A DNA stretch of 64,000 nt from Billgrantia endophytica (GTDB taxonomy: Bacteria > Pseudomonadota > Gammaproteobacteria > Pseudomonadales > Halomonadaceae): assembly GCF_002879615.1 (NCBI RefSeq), contig NZ_PNRF01000002.1:30242-94241 (forward strand). Direction: 5' to 3'. The number at the start of each line of letters is the position of its first letter. Position 1 is the first letter of the stretch. This document shows positions 7,757 to 18,464 of this stretch, in pieces. A program made the translations under genes and the position numbers. The notes under the pieces are model-generated. The model did not search any database, had not been told where the DNA came from, and saw nothing but the letters and a program-made list of their open reading frames with translations.

Positions 7757-9241
7757 TCAGCCGAAGACGCTGAAGCTTGCCGCGTTGAGCCACAGGTGTA
7801 CGGCGACGCTGGCGGCATAGCCAATGGCGATGACCGGCGCCCAGCGCAGATGCCCCAGGAAAGTATAGTTGCCGCGGGCCTGACCCATCAGGGCCACCCC
7901 GGCAGCCGAGCCGACCGAGAGGAGGCTGCCACCAACGCCAGCGGTCAGGGTGATCAACAGCCAGTGGCCGTGCGACATCTCGGGTTGCATGGTCAGTACG
8001 GCGAACATCACCGGGATGTTGTCGATCACGGCCGAGATCACCCCCAGGGCAATGTTGGCCCAGGTGGCGCCCAGCCCGCCATACAACGCTTCGGAGAGCA
8101 GCCCCAGGTAGCCCATGAAACCGAGGCCGCCCACGCACATCACCACACCATAGAAGAACAGCAGGGTATCCCACTCGGCCCGTGCGACACGATTGAAGAT
8201 ATCGAAAGGCACTACGCTGCCCAACTGCGCGAGTTTCTTCTGATCGCCGCGCTCGGTGTAGCGGATGCGTTTGCGCTCCAGTGATCGCGGTAGGGTACGA
8301 CGCAGGAAATAGCCGAAGAACTGCAGATACCCCAGGCCTGTCATCATGCCCAGAACTGGAGGCAGGTGCAGCAGACTGTGGCAGGCCACGGCCGTTGCCA
8401 CCGTGAGCAGGAACAGGGCGATGATGCGCCGCGCTCCGCGCTTGAGCCACACATCCTCATAGACACCTTCCGGTTTGCGGTCATTGATGAAGAAGCTCAT
8501 GATCACTGCGGGTATCAGGAAATTGACCAGTGATGGCACCAGAAGCGCGGAGAATTCATAGAACTGTATCATGCCGGCTTGCCACACCATCAGCGTGGTG
8601 ATGTCGCCGAAGGGGCTGAAGGCACCGCCGGCGTTGGCGGCCACCACGATGTTGATGCAACAGAGATTGATGAAGCGCTTGTCGCCCTCGGCGACCTTGA
8701 GCACCACCGCACACATCAGCATGGCGGTGGTCAGGTTGTCCGCAATGGGTGAAATGACGAAAGCAAGCCCGCCGGTAAGCCAGAACAGCTGCTTGTAACT
8801 GAAGCCCTTGCGGACCATCCAGGAGCGCAGGGCGTCGAATACGCGGCGTTCGTCCATGGCGTTGATGTAGGTCATCGCCACCAGCAGGAACAGCATCAGT
8901 TCGGTGAACTCGAGCAGAGTCATGCGGAAGGCGTGCTCGGCCTCATCAGGCATGCCGGACTGGACGTACACCCAGCCGATCATCGCCCAGATGAGGCCGG
9001 CGGCCACCAACACAGGCTTGGATTTGCGCATATGCAGCTTTTCCTCGCCCATCACCAGGGCGTAGGCGACCACGAACAAGGCAACGGCCATGAACCCGAC
9101 CAGCGAGCTTGTCATGTCCAGGCTGCCCGTGGCGGCATTGGCCGCTGAGGGAATCAGGAAAAGTGCAGAGGCAAGGGCGAGTGCAATTGGCCAACGGTGG
9201 AGACACCGTGGCCGGAAAGGGAGAGGAAGGCCTGACGGCAT
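7757..9241 (-). CDS. nhaD: Na+/H+ antiporter NhaD
   Basis: 494 residues. The N-terminus (IALALASALFLIPSAANA) looks like a cleavable signal peptide before GSLDMTSSLVGF, a feature seen in NhaD proteins. About 12-13 membrane helices follow, with ISPIADNLTTAMLMCAVV and NAGGAFSPFGDITTLMVW, the paired conserved segments of the NhaD/ArsB ion-transporter superfamily, and MSHGHWLLITLTAGVGGSLL near the end. NhaD expels Na+ or Li+ using the proton gradient and is typical of halophiles and alkaliphiles. AGGAT lies about 8 nt before the ATG. A 211-bp gap with its own promoter space separates it from ndvB upstream. Confidence 0.93.
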   Translation of the reverse strand: MPSGLPLPFRPRCLHRWPIALALASALFLIPSAANAATGSLDMTSSLVGFMAVALFVVAYALVMGEEKLHMRKSKPVLVAAGLIWAMIGWVYVQSGMPDEAEHAFRMTLLEFTELMLFLLVAMTYINAMDERRVFDALRSWMVRKGFSYKQLFWLTGGLAFVISPIADNLTTAMLMCAVVLKVAEGDKRFINLCCINIVVAANAGGAFSPFGDITTLMVWQAGMIQFYEFSALLVPSLVNFLIPAVIMSFFINDRKPEGVYEDVWLKRGARRIIALFLLTVATAVACHSLLHLPPVLGMMTGLGYLQFFGYFLRRTLPRSLERKRIRYTERGDQKKLAQLGSVVPFDIFNRVARAEWDTLLFFYGVVMCVGGLGFMGYLGLLSEALYGGLGATWANIALGVISAVIDNIPVMFAVLTMQPEMSHGHWLLITLTAGVGGSLLSVGSAAGVALMGQARGNYTFLGHLRWAPVIAIGYAASVAVHLWLNAASFSVFG

Positions 9242-9452
9242 GACGATATATCCTGCAAGGTAGAGGAGGGGACGGGTAAAAAAGCGCTATTCATATAGCA
9301 TATTATGCTGCGCTGCGGAATAGACACCCTGTCGGCCATGCCTGTCTGGCATGGCCCACTCACCTGGGGCTGTGGCTCCTGATGTCGTGTCGTATCTGCC
9401 ATGGCAACGCGGATATTGGTCAGTGTCCCGTCAGCTGGGCTGAATTACCGCG

Positions 9453-12400
9453 TCACGCGGCGGGGCAGTCATACCGCATGACAAGTGCCAGACGATGCCG
9501 TGCGCCATCGAGCGGCACATGGACTCTCCTCTCGTTGCAAGGTATCTCTTCCCCATCCAGGTGGGCTTGCATGGAAATGAGGCTGCGTTGAGTCACATGT
9601 CCCGGCTGGAGGTTTTCCAGATTGTCCACCTGAATGGCGTAATGGGAGGAGCCCACTTCTATCATCGCCTCGAAGCCCGGCCAGGCAGCTGGCAGACAGG
9701 GGGAGACGACCAGGAAGGCCCCCTCGCGGCGGATGCCCAGAATGCCTTCGAGACCAGCTCGATACATCCAGCCGGCGGCACCCGTGTACCAGGTCCAGCC
9801 ACCACGCCCGACATGGGGGGCGACGGAATAGACATCGGCGGCGACCACATAGGGCTCGACTCTGTAGCGTGCGGCTTCTTCTGGCGTGCGTGCGTGATTG
9901 ATCGGGTTGAGTAGGGCGAACAGGTCACAAGCCTTGTCGCCTTCGCCCAACTCTGCAAACGCCAGGATTGCCCACATCGATGCATGGCTGTACTGGCCGC
10001 CGTTTTCTCGCAGTCCGGGAGGATAACCGCTGATGTAGCCAGGGTCGCGTGACGGCTTGTCGAAGGGTGGCCAGAACAGCAAGGCCAGCCCGGGGTCGTG
10101 GAGGATGAGCTTGCGCTCTAGCGAGCGCATGGCGAGTTCGGCGCGTTGTGGTTCCGCGGCGCCGGATAATACCGCCCAGGACTGGGCAATCGAGTCGATA
10201 CGGCACTCGTCGCCATCCTGAGCGCCGAGCCAGCTGCCGTCGTCGTAAGTCGCCCGCCGGTACCACTGGCCATCCCAGGCTTCGCGCTCGAGTGCCTCGC
10301 GCAGCGAGGCCGCATGAGCTCGCCAACGACTGGCTCGCGCTTCTTCATGATCGCGTTGTTCGGCGAACGGCACGAACAGGGCAAGGGTTCGCGCCAGCAG
10401 CCAGCCTAGCCACACGCTTTCGCCTTTGCCGGCTTCGCCGACCCGGTTCATGCCATCGTTCCAGTCGCCTCCTCCGATCAGCGGCAGGCCACGCTCGCCG
10501 GTGAGCGCCAGGGATTGGTCGAGACCGCGGGCGCAGTGTTCGTATAGCGAGGCGGACTCGCAAGCAATCATCGGCTGGAAAAAGGCGTCGTGCTCGTCGG
10601 GCCCCAGCAATGCACCCTCGAGAAAGCCTACCGACTCATCCAGCACGGCGGTGTCACCCGAAGTGGCGACATAGGTGGCACTGGCATAGGCCAGCCAGAC
10701 CCGGTCGTCGGATATGCGAGTCCGCACGCCCTGGCCGGAATGGGGGAGCCACCAGTGCTGCACGTCACCTTCGACGAATTGTCGTGAAGCGGCACGCAGC
10801 AGGTGACGTCGTGTCGTCTCGGGACTGGCGAAGGTCAGGGCCATGCCATCCTGCAACTGATCTCGGAACCCGTAAGCGCCGCTGGCCTGGTAGAAGGCGG
10901 AACGTGCCATGATGCGACAGGCAAGGGTCTGGTATAGCAGCCAACCATTGAGCATGATATCCATGGCCCGATCGGGCGTGGAAACCTGCACTGCGCCGAG
11001 TTGCGCCTGCCAGTGTGCCGTGACCGCCGTGAACTCGGTGTCGATATCGGCCCCGCGATAGCGGGCGATCAGCTCTCTGGCTTCGGCGTCTGATCGGCAC
11101 TGGCCAAGGAGCGCGACGACCTCTAGCGTCTCGCCGACAGCCAGCTCGACGGTACACTGCAGAGCCGCGCAGGGATCCCGGCCGGCGCCGCTGGCTCCCG
11201 ATAGTGGGGCTCGGGTGCCCAGGCAAGCGGGCGATGCATGGCTGCCGCCGTGACCGAGAAATTCGACACGATCCGCTGTCCAGGCCGTTTGCAGGCCGCT
11301 CAGGTCAACGAAGGCAACTCGCCCGGGAAACGCAATGCTCCATGGATTGTGTACCAGCATCGCACCACAGGTTTCATCCATTCTGGAAATGAGGAAAGGG
11401 CCCTCGGTGCCGCGTGCCGTGCCCAGCACCCATTCCACGTAAGCGGTGACTGACAGTCGACGGGGTCGCCCCGATCGATTTTCGAGAGTCAGCCGGGAGA
11501 TCCTGACAGGGTCATGGAGAGGCACGAAGTGCAATAGCTCAAGGCCAATGCCATGCGCTTCGTGTTCGAACCGGCTATAGCCGAATCCATGTCGGGCCAG
11601 GTATCGGCCTTCATCGCGAACAGGGAGTGCAGTTGCCGTCCACACTTCCATGGTTTCCTCATCGCGAATATAGATCGCTTCACCGCTGGGGTCTCCCACC
11701 GGGTCGTTCGACCATGGCGTCAACTGATTTTCACGACTGTTTTCGGCCCACAGGTAACCCGTTCCTTCCGCCGAGACCTGGAAACCGAAGCCGGAGTTGG
11801 CAATGACATTGATCCAGGGGGCCGGCGTGGAGCGTCCGGCTTCGAGAATCGTCACGTATTCCCGGCCCTGCTTGTCGAAGCCCCCCAGCCCGTTGAAGAA
11901 CTCGAGATCCGGTACCGCCTTGGAGCCAGGTTCGTCTGCTGTCGTCTTGTGTGGCTTCGTGCTCCATTGTTCTTTCTTCGTCAATGTGTGATGAAGAGAC
12001 GGTGGGATCAGAGCGAGTTGATCGGCGATCGGCCCACGGTTTGCCATCAGCGCCACCCTGGCAACGGACTGCAGCAAGGTGCGCGCCTCAAGGCTCATCA
12101 GGTCGGCGCGTAGTGGGATGACCGAGCCTTGGGCATGGCCCTCATGATAGCGAGGCCGCGACTGGCTACTGAATACCGCGGTCTCGATCGCCTGCTGCAG
12201 GTCCTGTACATAGGATGAGGCACGCTCATTGACGATCACCAGGTCAACGCCGAGGCGCTTCATGCGCCAGTACTCATGCGCGCGCAGTAGCTGACGTACC
12301 TGGGCCAGGTCATCGGTGGAATCGATGCGCAGGAGTACGATCGGCAGATCGCCGGAAACCGCATGCGGCCACAGGCCGGATTGAGGGCCCGCGCCGCGCT

Positions 12401-15400
12401 CGATGGCGTCGGGTGGCGCCCTGAACCGTGGATCGGCATAGAGGATGGGCGCGGCCAGACGCTGGAAGTCCGCTGCTTCCTCGGGCTTGATCGACAAGTG
12501 GCGAAGCTGCACCTGGGCCTGTGTCCAGGCCAGCGTCCTGGCCCGCTCGTATGCGCTGCGGTCGTGGTGCTGGTCGATCAGGTCCACAAGGGTCTCGCGT
12601 GACGATGCCACCAGGGTCCAGAAGGCAATGCGAACGACCTTGCCGGGTGCTACCTTGACGCGCTGCCTCAGTGAAAAGATCGGATCGAGTACCGTGCCGA
12701 CCGTGTTCGACAACGCCTTGCCACCGACGAGAGCCGCTGCACTTGCAACCGTCCGTCCGCGGCCGATGAATCGGGCCCGGTCGGTCTCGTATTGCACGTC
12801 GCCCATGGCCTCGCCTTCCACCACGGCGAAATGGGCGGCCCAGACTTGCGCCTCGCCTGGTTCCCTCAAGCGGCGGGTGGCGATCAGCGCATTGAAAGGC
12901 TCGAGATATTCAGTCACCACGAACATCTTCGCGAATGCCGGATGGGCATTGTCGGTAGCCGGCGTGGTCAGCACCAGCTCCGAGTAGGAGGTGATATCGA
13001 TATCCCGCGTCCGGCGCCCTCTGTTGGTCAACGAGACCCGCCGCACTTCGCTGTCGTCTTCGCCCGAGACAAGAACATCCAGGTGGGAGGTGAGATCGCC
13101 GTTGTAGTGACAGAATTGTGCGTAATCCTCGGCAAAAATCACATAGTGACCGTCATCCTGATGAGTGGTCTCTCGGCCTGGCATGTGGCCGCTGGCCGAC
13201 CAGACGCCATCGTTTTCCCTATCGCGAAGAAGAATGAAGCTCCCCCAGTGATCCCGTGTCGCATCCTCCTGCCAGCGGCTGATGGCGATATGACGCCAAC
13301 GACTGTATCCGCCTCCCGACGCCGTCAGCATCACCGAGTAGCGCCCGTTCGATAGCAGGTGTGTCACCGGAGCGCCTTTGGCGGCCGTCGAGACGCGTCG
13401 AATGGTCTGCGCCTCGCTGTCGCTTTCGCTCGGTGCCGATCTCACTTCCTCGGCGCGGGGATGAGCGACCGCCGCATCGCGTGGCATGCGTTCCTGCAGC
13501 AGCAGTTCGCTGGCCTTGATGATCGGCTCACGATGGAAACGGTCGCGCATGAGGCCGTGATGCAGAGTGTTGGCGATTGACACGATGGTCATGCCTTGGT
13601 GATGCGCCATGAAACTCCGCACGATGGCGACATCTGCCCCCGCGGGTAGCCGAGAGCGGGTGAAGTCGAGCGCCTCGTAGAACCCATAGCGCCCAACCGC
13701 ACCCAAGTCAGCGAGGCGGGTGAAGTTACGACACGCCCCCTCGGGGTCGACCATCGTCGCCAGGCCGGTTGCGTAAGGGGCAATCACCAGATCCGCAGAA
13801 AGGCCGCGTTTCAGCCCCAGCCCGGGCACGCCGAAGTTGGAATATTGATAGGTGAACTCCATGTCGCGGGCATTGTAGGCGGATTCGGAGAGACCCCAGG
13901 GAACACCCAGCGATGTCGCATACGCCTCTTGGCGCTTGACCACCAGGCGGTTGCTCTGCTCGAGCAGACTGCCCGCAGGAGCACGCATCACCAGTGACGG
14001 CATCAGGTATTCGAACATGGAGCCGGACCAGGAAATCAGCGCCGAGCCGTGGTCCAATGGCGTGGCCGCACGTCCGAGCCTGAACCAGTGGCGTGTTGGT
14101 ACGTCGCCCTTGGCGATGGCCAACAGGCTGGCCAGTCGCGCCTCGGAAGCGAGCAGGTCATAGCAACTGGTGTCGAGAGTGTTCTCGTCCAGCGAATAGC
14201 CGATCGACAGCAACTGACGCTCGGGGTCGAGCAGGAAGGCGAAATCCATCGACAATGCCATGCTTCGCGCTGTGTCGGCGAGTTGCCTGAATCGCGCCTG
14301 GAGCCGGGCGCGCTGCCTTGCCTTGCCGGTCTGTTTTTGGTCACGGGAATGGTCGGCTACCGACTTGCGCAAGGCCCCGATCCAAAACAATAGTTCCTCG
14401 ACCGGCGTGCCTGGATCGGCCTGCAGGGTATCGTGGGCCATGCGGGTCGCTTCGTCGGTGAGCCGTTTCAGTGTCGGTAACCACGCGTCGAACCGCGGAT
14501 CGCCTTTCAATTGGGCCTCGATCCTGTCAAGGCGTGCCGCGAGCAACGCTGCACTCTCGCCATGAACGGAGGGAAGCGTCTCGAGCGTATCGCGTGCTAG
14601 CTGCAGGTTATCCGTCATGCCGGAGCGAGGGTCAGGCAACTGCTCGGTCTCCAGCCACGTTTCACAGGCATTGGCAACGACGATCAGGTGTCCCGCGAGG
14701 TTTCCGCTATCGACGGAAGAGATGTACCTCGGGTCCAGCGGACGCAGGTCCTGGGTGGCGTACCAGTTGAAGAAATGTCCCCGGTGACGCGGTAGCGTCT
14801 GCATGGTGCCCAGCGTGGCCTCAAGGCGGCCGACGGCAGTCAGGGCTCCTATCCAGCCAAAATCGCGGGCGGCCAGGGTGGACAGAAGATACAACCCCAT
14901 GTTGGTAGGGGAGGTGCGCTGGGCGACAGCTGGCTGGGGCTCTTCCTGAAAATTGTCCGGTGGCAGCATGTTGTCGGCGGGAGTGACAAAGGTTTCGAAG
15001 TACCGCCAGGTGCGTCGCGCGATCAGCCGTAACTCACGCGCTTCAGGCGGCGACGGGACATTCTGCGGCGCGATGTTTTGTGGGCGGCTGCTCCAGGCGG
15101 CGACACCCGGTGCGAGCAACCAGAGCAGTGCGAAGGGGAACGCCAGGAGGCGTGCTTCAGGTGCAAGGGCCATCGTGCCTAGTGCGATTGCCAGCCCCAG
15201 TGCCGTGCCCGGCGCCATGCCCCGATAAAAACCAGTCAGCGTCAGCCGGGGGCTTCCCGTGGCCTGGGCGGCTGTCGTCCACTCGAGCAGATGACGGCGC
15301 GTCACCAGAAGCCGAACCAGTGTCCTGATGATGGCATCCAGCATGCGCCAGGCCTGGTCGGGCAGGAAGGTGGCCAACAGTAGAGTCTGGATGGCCGCAA

Positions 15401-18140
15401 GCCTCAGTTCGATGAGCAACGCACCGGCATGCTGACGTAGGGACACCCCCGCTCGAGGCGGCCTCAGGAATGTCATCAGGGAGAGGATCATGGGGGCGGC
15501 GATGACCGTGAGCACGAATAGCGTACCTGCCATGGCGGCAGGTAACGGCAGCAGCCAACTCACGGCGAGGATGGCCAGCAGTAAAGGCGCCAGCAGCGAG
15601 CGGCGCAGATTGTCCATCATTTTCAAGCGCCCGGTCATGGGCATCTCTGGCCCGATGATCCAGGGCAGCAACTGCCAGTCGCCTCGCGTCCAGCGATGTT
15701 GGCGCTTGGCTGCGACGTCATAGCGGGAAGGGAAATCCTCGATGACTTCGATATCCGAGGCCAGGCCCGCACGTGCAAAAACCCCTTCGAAAAGGTCATG
15801 GCTGAGAACGCTGTTCTCTGGGACCCTAGCGCTCAGCGAAGCCTCGAACGCATCGATATCGTAGATGCCCTTGCCTGCGAAGGAGCCCTCGCCGAGTAGA
15901 TCCTGATAGAGATCCGATACAGCCGCTGCATAGGGGTCGATACCGCCCGGTGCGGAAAATAGCCGCTGATAGAGTGAACCTTCACGGCCAAGCGGTAACG
16001 AGGGTGTCAGGCGTGGCTGGAGAATGGCATAACCGTCGACGACCCTCTGCCGGCTTTCATCGAAGCGTGGTTGATTCAGCGGGTGCGCCATCTTGCCGAT
16101 CAGCCGGCTGGTCGCCCCCCTGGGCAGTCGTGTGTCGGCATCAAGCGTGATGACATAACGCACATCGCTTGGCAGGGCAGGCGCGTCCAGGAAAGAGGTA
16201 TCGCTGGCCCCTCTGAGTAAACGGTTGAGCTCATGCAGCTTGCCACGCTTGCGTTCCCACCCCATCCAGCAGTTTTCGCCGCTGTTGAAGACCCGGCGCC
16301 GATGCAACAGAAAGAAACGCCCACCGGTGTCGCTCGAGATCGAGCCATAGCGGCGATTGAGCTGGCTGATTGCCTCACTGGCTGCAGCCAGTATGGGTGC
16401 GTCACCGGGTAGGTCGGCGCGGTCGGAGTCAACCCCATCGGTCAATAAGACGTAAACGAGATCGCCACCACCGCTGGACAAGTGGTGGACTTCCAGACGT
16501 TCGATTTGCTCACGCAGCTCGGCTTCGCTGGTGAGCAGTGTCGGTACGGCAATCAGGGTGCGTAGTGTGGGGGGGACACCCGCCGAGAGGTCGATACCCG
16601 GCAAGGGCTGCGCACCGATGCTGCGAATAATGATGCGATTGACCAGCAAGGTGGCCACCTCGGTTGCTGGCAACAGCCCCAGGAACCCCAGCAGCGCCAG
16701 CCCACCCACGGATAATTCGCCGGAGGAAAGCGACCATAACGACCAGGACGCCAGAGACAGTACGCCCGCGGTGGCTATTGCGATCATTCCAATATAACCG
16801 CCCATGCCGTAATGCAGGAAGACCCGGCGCAGCCGATCACTCGGTGAAGGACGATAACCAATGACTTGCTCCAGCGCACGCCGCCCTGCCGCGATGAGAA
16901 AATAGCCGGGGTCGCCCACGCGTGCGGCTTCGACGGGATCGTCGGCGCTAGCCACCGCTGTGCGTGAAGCGGTAAGCGCCTGCTCGACCACCTCGAGCTC
17001 CTCGTGCGCGGAGCCCCTCGCCAATCGTTCGACGGCGCTGCGGTAAAGATTGCGGGTAGGGAAATCCATGTCGTCAAAGGCGCTGGCCTGTCGCAGCCGA
17101 GCATCCACCAGGCTGACGCTTTCAAAAAGTTCTGCCCAATCGATACTCGATATGTACCGCATGCTAGTGATGATGTTGCGTACGGTGACGTTGGCGGCAC
17201 CCTGGCGCTGCTGTGCATGCTGAACCACCTCATCGATGGAGTCACCCTGCGAACTGAGCTGCCTTTCCAGCCAACCCACCATCGGGTTGGCTCGTGGATC
17301 GAGACCTCGCAAGCGCTTGGCCAACTGGGCGGCAAAAGGCTCCGACAGGGGCGTGAGGCTGCTGACGGGGTGGGGCCCCAGTGGGATGTGCTTGCCCTCC
17401 GGGGTGAGCCATCGGGTCGCCACGGCATCGGCATCGTTACGTGCCGATTGTTCGTTGATGATCTGATCCGCAAGTCGGCGCAGGTTTTCAACGAGGACGA
17501 TACGAAGGGTGATCGCCACCGCCCATAGCTCGCCGATGGTCAGTGGTTGAACGCGTTGGTAGGCGGTAATGAAGCTGCGCAGGATATCTGGGTCGAAATG
17601 GCTGTCGGTATGAGCGACGAACGCCCAGGCCAGCTCGAAGACACGGGGGTAACCGGCAAAAGGACCATCGGCCAGCTTCGGTAACTGTCGATAGTAGCCA
17701 GGAGGAAGATCGTTGCGGATCTCGCGGATTTGCGCCTCGACGAGATGGTAGTTGTCGAGTAGCCAAGCCGCAGCCGGCACGACATCGCGGCCGTCGGCCA
17801 GCTCCGCGGCACTCGCCCGATAGGCAGCCAACAGGACATCGGCGTTGTCATCGAGCCGTCGCCGCAATGGCATCATCCTGGGCGGGGTTCTCGCGATGCG
17901 TTGTGCCGATGCCAGGCTGCCGGCATGCTGCTCTAGCCGTTCCAGGCTGAACAGTTCCTCCCGCACGGGCGCCGTGGAATCCCAGGGTGGCGACGATGAA
18001 CGATAACGGCGCACATAACGGAGCAGTCGATTCACAAGCGCTATCCTGGTCGATGCGCTACACCCGCTGGGGCTAGCGATGTTTCGTACCCCCGCATAGT
18101 GAGCCAAGCTGGAAGTGTCGCTCGGTTCGCTACCGCACAA
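9453..18140 (-). CDS. ndvB: Giant cyclic beta-1,2-glucan synthase (NdvB/ChvB type)
   Basis: 2895 residues, similar to Rhizobium NdvB and Agrobacterium ChvB (about 2830). The order is: a soluble N-terminal region; two membrane helices near 440-490; a GT84 glycosyltransferase with VITLDADTRLP (about 660) and HRWTRGDWQL (about 815); further membrane helices (860-1010); a glycoamylase-like DUF3131 part (1040-1450) with SWSGSMFEYLMPSLV; and two GH94-type phosphorylase halves ending in GGGDWNDGMNRVGEAGKG (about 2567), which supplies the catalytic Asp. Such enzymes initiate, elongate, trim and cyclise periplasmic beta-1,2-glucan. The first ATG is 18140, but a GTG at 18035 has a better ribosome site (AGGAT, 8 nt). 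At over 8.6 kb without a frame break it is clearly under selection. Confidence 0.9.
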   Translation of the reverse strand: MCGSEPSDTSSLAHYAGVRNIASPSGCSASTRIALVNRLLRYVRRYRSSSPPWDSTAPVREELFSLERLEQHAGSLASAQRIARTPPRMMPLRRRLDDNADVLLAAYRASAAELADGRDVVPAAAWLLDNYHLVEAQIREIRNDLPPGYYRQLPKLADGPFAGYPRVFELAWAFVAHTDSHFDPDILRSFITAYQRVQPLTIGELWAVAITLRIVLVENLRRLADQIINEQSARNDADAVATRWLTPEGKHIPLGPHPVSSLTPLSEPFAAQLAKRLRGLDPRANPMVGWLERQLSSQGDSIDEVVQHAQQRQGAANVTVRNIITSMRYISSIDWAELFESVSLVDARLRQASAFDDMDFPTRNLYRSAVERLARGSAHEELEVVEQALTASRTAVASADDPVEAARVGDPGYFLIAAGRRALEQVIGYRPSPSDRLRRVFLHYGMGGYIGMIAIATAGVLSLASWSLWSLSSGELSVGGLALLGFLGLLPATEVATLLVNRIIIRSIGAQPLPGIDLSAGVPPTLRTLIAVPTLLTSEAELREQIERLEVHHLSSGGGDLVYVLLTDGVDSDRADLPGDAPILAAASEAISQLNRRYGSISSDTGGRFFLLHRRRVFNSGENCWMGWERKRGKLHELNRLLRGASDTSFLDAPALPSDVRYVITLDADTRLPRGATSRLIGKMAHPLNQPRFDESRQRVVDGYAILQPRLTPSLPLGREGSLYQRLFSAPGGIDPYAAAVSDLYQDLLGEGSFAGKGIYDIDAFEASLSARVPENSVLSHDLFEGVFARAGLASDIEVIEDFPSRYDVAAKRQHRWTRGDWQLLPWIIGPEMPMTGRLKMMDNLRRSLLAPLLLAILAVSWLLPLPAAMAGTLFVLTVIAAPMILSLMTFLRPPRAGVSLRQHAGALLIELRLAAIQTLLLATFLPDQAWRMLDAIIRTLVRLLVTRRHLLEWTTAAQATGSPRLTLTGFYRGMAPGTALGLAIALGTMALAPEARLLAFPFALLWLLAPGVAAWSSRPQNIAPQNVPSPPEARELRLIARRTWRYFETFVTPADNMLPPDNFQEEPQPAVAQRTSPTNMGLYLLSTLAARDFGWIGALTAVGRLEATLGTMQTLPRHRGHFFNWYATQDLRPLDPRYISSVDSGNLAGHLIVVANACETWLETEQLPDPRSGMTDNLQLARDTLETLPSVHGESAALLAARLDRIEAQLKGDPRFDAWLPTLKRLTDEATRMAHDTLQADPGTPVEELLFWIGALRKSVADHSRDQKQTGKARQRARLQARFRQLADTARSMALSMDFAFLLDPERQLLSIGYSLDENTLDTSCYDLLASEARLASLLAIAKGDVPTRHWFRLGRAATPLDHGSALISWSGSMFEYLMPSLVMRAPAGSLLEQSNRLVVKRQEAYATSLGVPWGLSESAYNARDMEFTYQYSNFGVPGLGLKRGLSADLVIAPYATGLATMVDPEGACRNFTRLADLGAVGRYGFYEALDFTRSRLPAGADVAIVRSFMAHHQGMTIVSIANTLHHGLMRDRFHREPIIKASELLLQERMPRDAAVAHPRAEEVRSAPSESDSEAQTIRRVSTAAKGAPVTHLLSNGRYSVMLTASGGGYSRWRHIAISRWQEDATRDHWGSFILLRDRENDGVWSASGHMPGRETTHQDDGHYVIFAEDYAQFCHYNGDLTSHLDVLVSGEDDSEVRRVSLTNRGRRTRDIDITSYSELVLTTPATDNAHPAFAKMFVVTEYLEPFNALIATRRLREPGEAQVWAAHFAVVEGEAMGDVQYETDRARFIGRGRTVASAAALVGGKALSNTVGTVLDPIFSLRQRVKVAPGKVVRIAFWTLVASSRETLVDLIDQHHDRSAYERARTLAWTQAQVQLRHLSIKPEEAADFQRLAAPILYADPRFRAPPDAIERGAGPQSGLWPHAVSGDLPIVLLRIDSTDDLAQVRQLLRAHEYWRMKRLGVDLVIVNERASSYVQDLQQAIETAVFSSQSRPRYHEGHAQGSVIPLRADLMSLEARTLLQSVARVALMANRGPIADQLALIPPSLHHTLTKKEQWSTKPHKTTADEPGSKAVPDLEFFNGLGGFDKQGREYVTILEAGRSTPAPWINVIANSGFGFQVSAEGTGYLWAENSRENQLTPWSNDPVGDPSGEAIYIRDEETMEVWTATALPVRDEGRYLARHGFGYSRFEHEAHGIGLELLHFVPLHDPVRISRLTLENRSGRPRRLSVTAYVEWVLGTARGTEGPFLISRMDETCGAMLVHNPWSIAFPGRVAFVDLSGLQTAWTADRVEFLGHGGSHASPACLGTRAPLSGASGAGRDPCAALQCTVELAVGETLEVVALLGQCRSDAEARELIARYRGADIDTEFTAVTAHWQAQLGAVQVSTPDRAMDIMLNGWLLYQTLACRIMARSAFYQASGAYGFRDQLQDGMALTFASPETTRRHLLRAASRQFVEGDVQHWWLPHSGQGVRTRISDDRVWLAYASATYVATSGDTAVLDESVGFLEGALLGPDEHDAFFQPMIACESASLYEHCARGLDQSLALTGERGLPLIGGGDWNDGMNRVGEAGKGESVWLGWLLARTLALFVPFAEQRDHEEARASRWRAHAASLREALEREAWDGQWYRRATYDDGSWLGAQDGDECRIDSIAQSWAVLSGAAEPQRAELAMRSLERKLILHDPGLALLFWPPFDKPSRDPGYISGYPPGLRENGGQYSHASMWAILAFAELGEGDKACDLFALLNPINHARTPEEAARYRVEPYVVAADVYSVAPHVGRGGWTWYTGAAGWMYRAGLEGILGIRREGAFLVVSPCLPAAWPGFEAMIEVGSSHYAIQVDNLENLQPGHVTQRSLISMQAHLDGEEIPCNERRVHVPLDGARHRLALVMRYDCPAA

Positions 18141-18464
18141 TACGGGCCATTGTCGAGGTTTCCGAGGAGAATACGAGGATCCAAGCGCACCAGCTCACCG
18201 ACGTCACAGGCACTGCCTGGCACAAACCGGTCGCTCTCGGCACGCTCAAACACCCTTGTGTTCTGCCTACGGTAACCGGGGTCATTCCCTGACAAGTGAC
18301 CCGGGGGACGATGCACTCACGCACACCGTGCCCAACCAGTTCATCTCGTCTTGTATTGAAGTGTAGTTAATCAGGCCTGACTTGGCGTCATCGTACCGTA
18401 GGCAACCAGCCGCTTTATGGGCTACCGCCCTTGACGCTCACCACCGACACATAGGGAAGGCAAC
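18141..18464. promoter_or_regulatory. Divergent intergenic region between ndvB and pncB
   Basis: About 320 bp holding the promoters of both divergent genes. Short frames on either strand show no family resemblance. I cannot name a specific operator. If ndvB really starts at GTG 18035, its leader extends this region by a further 105 bp. Confidence 0.4.
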
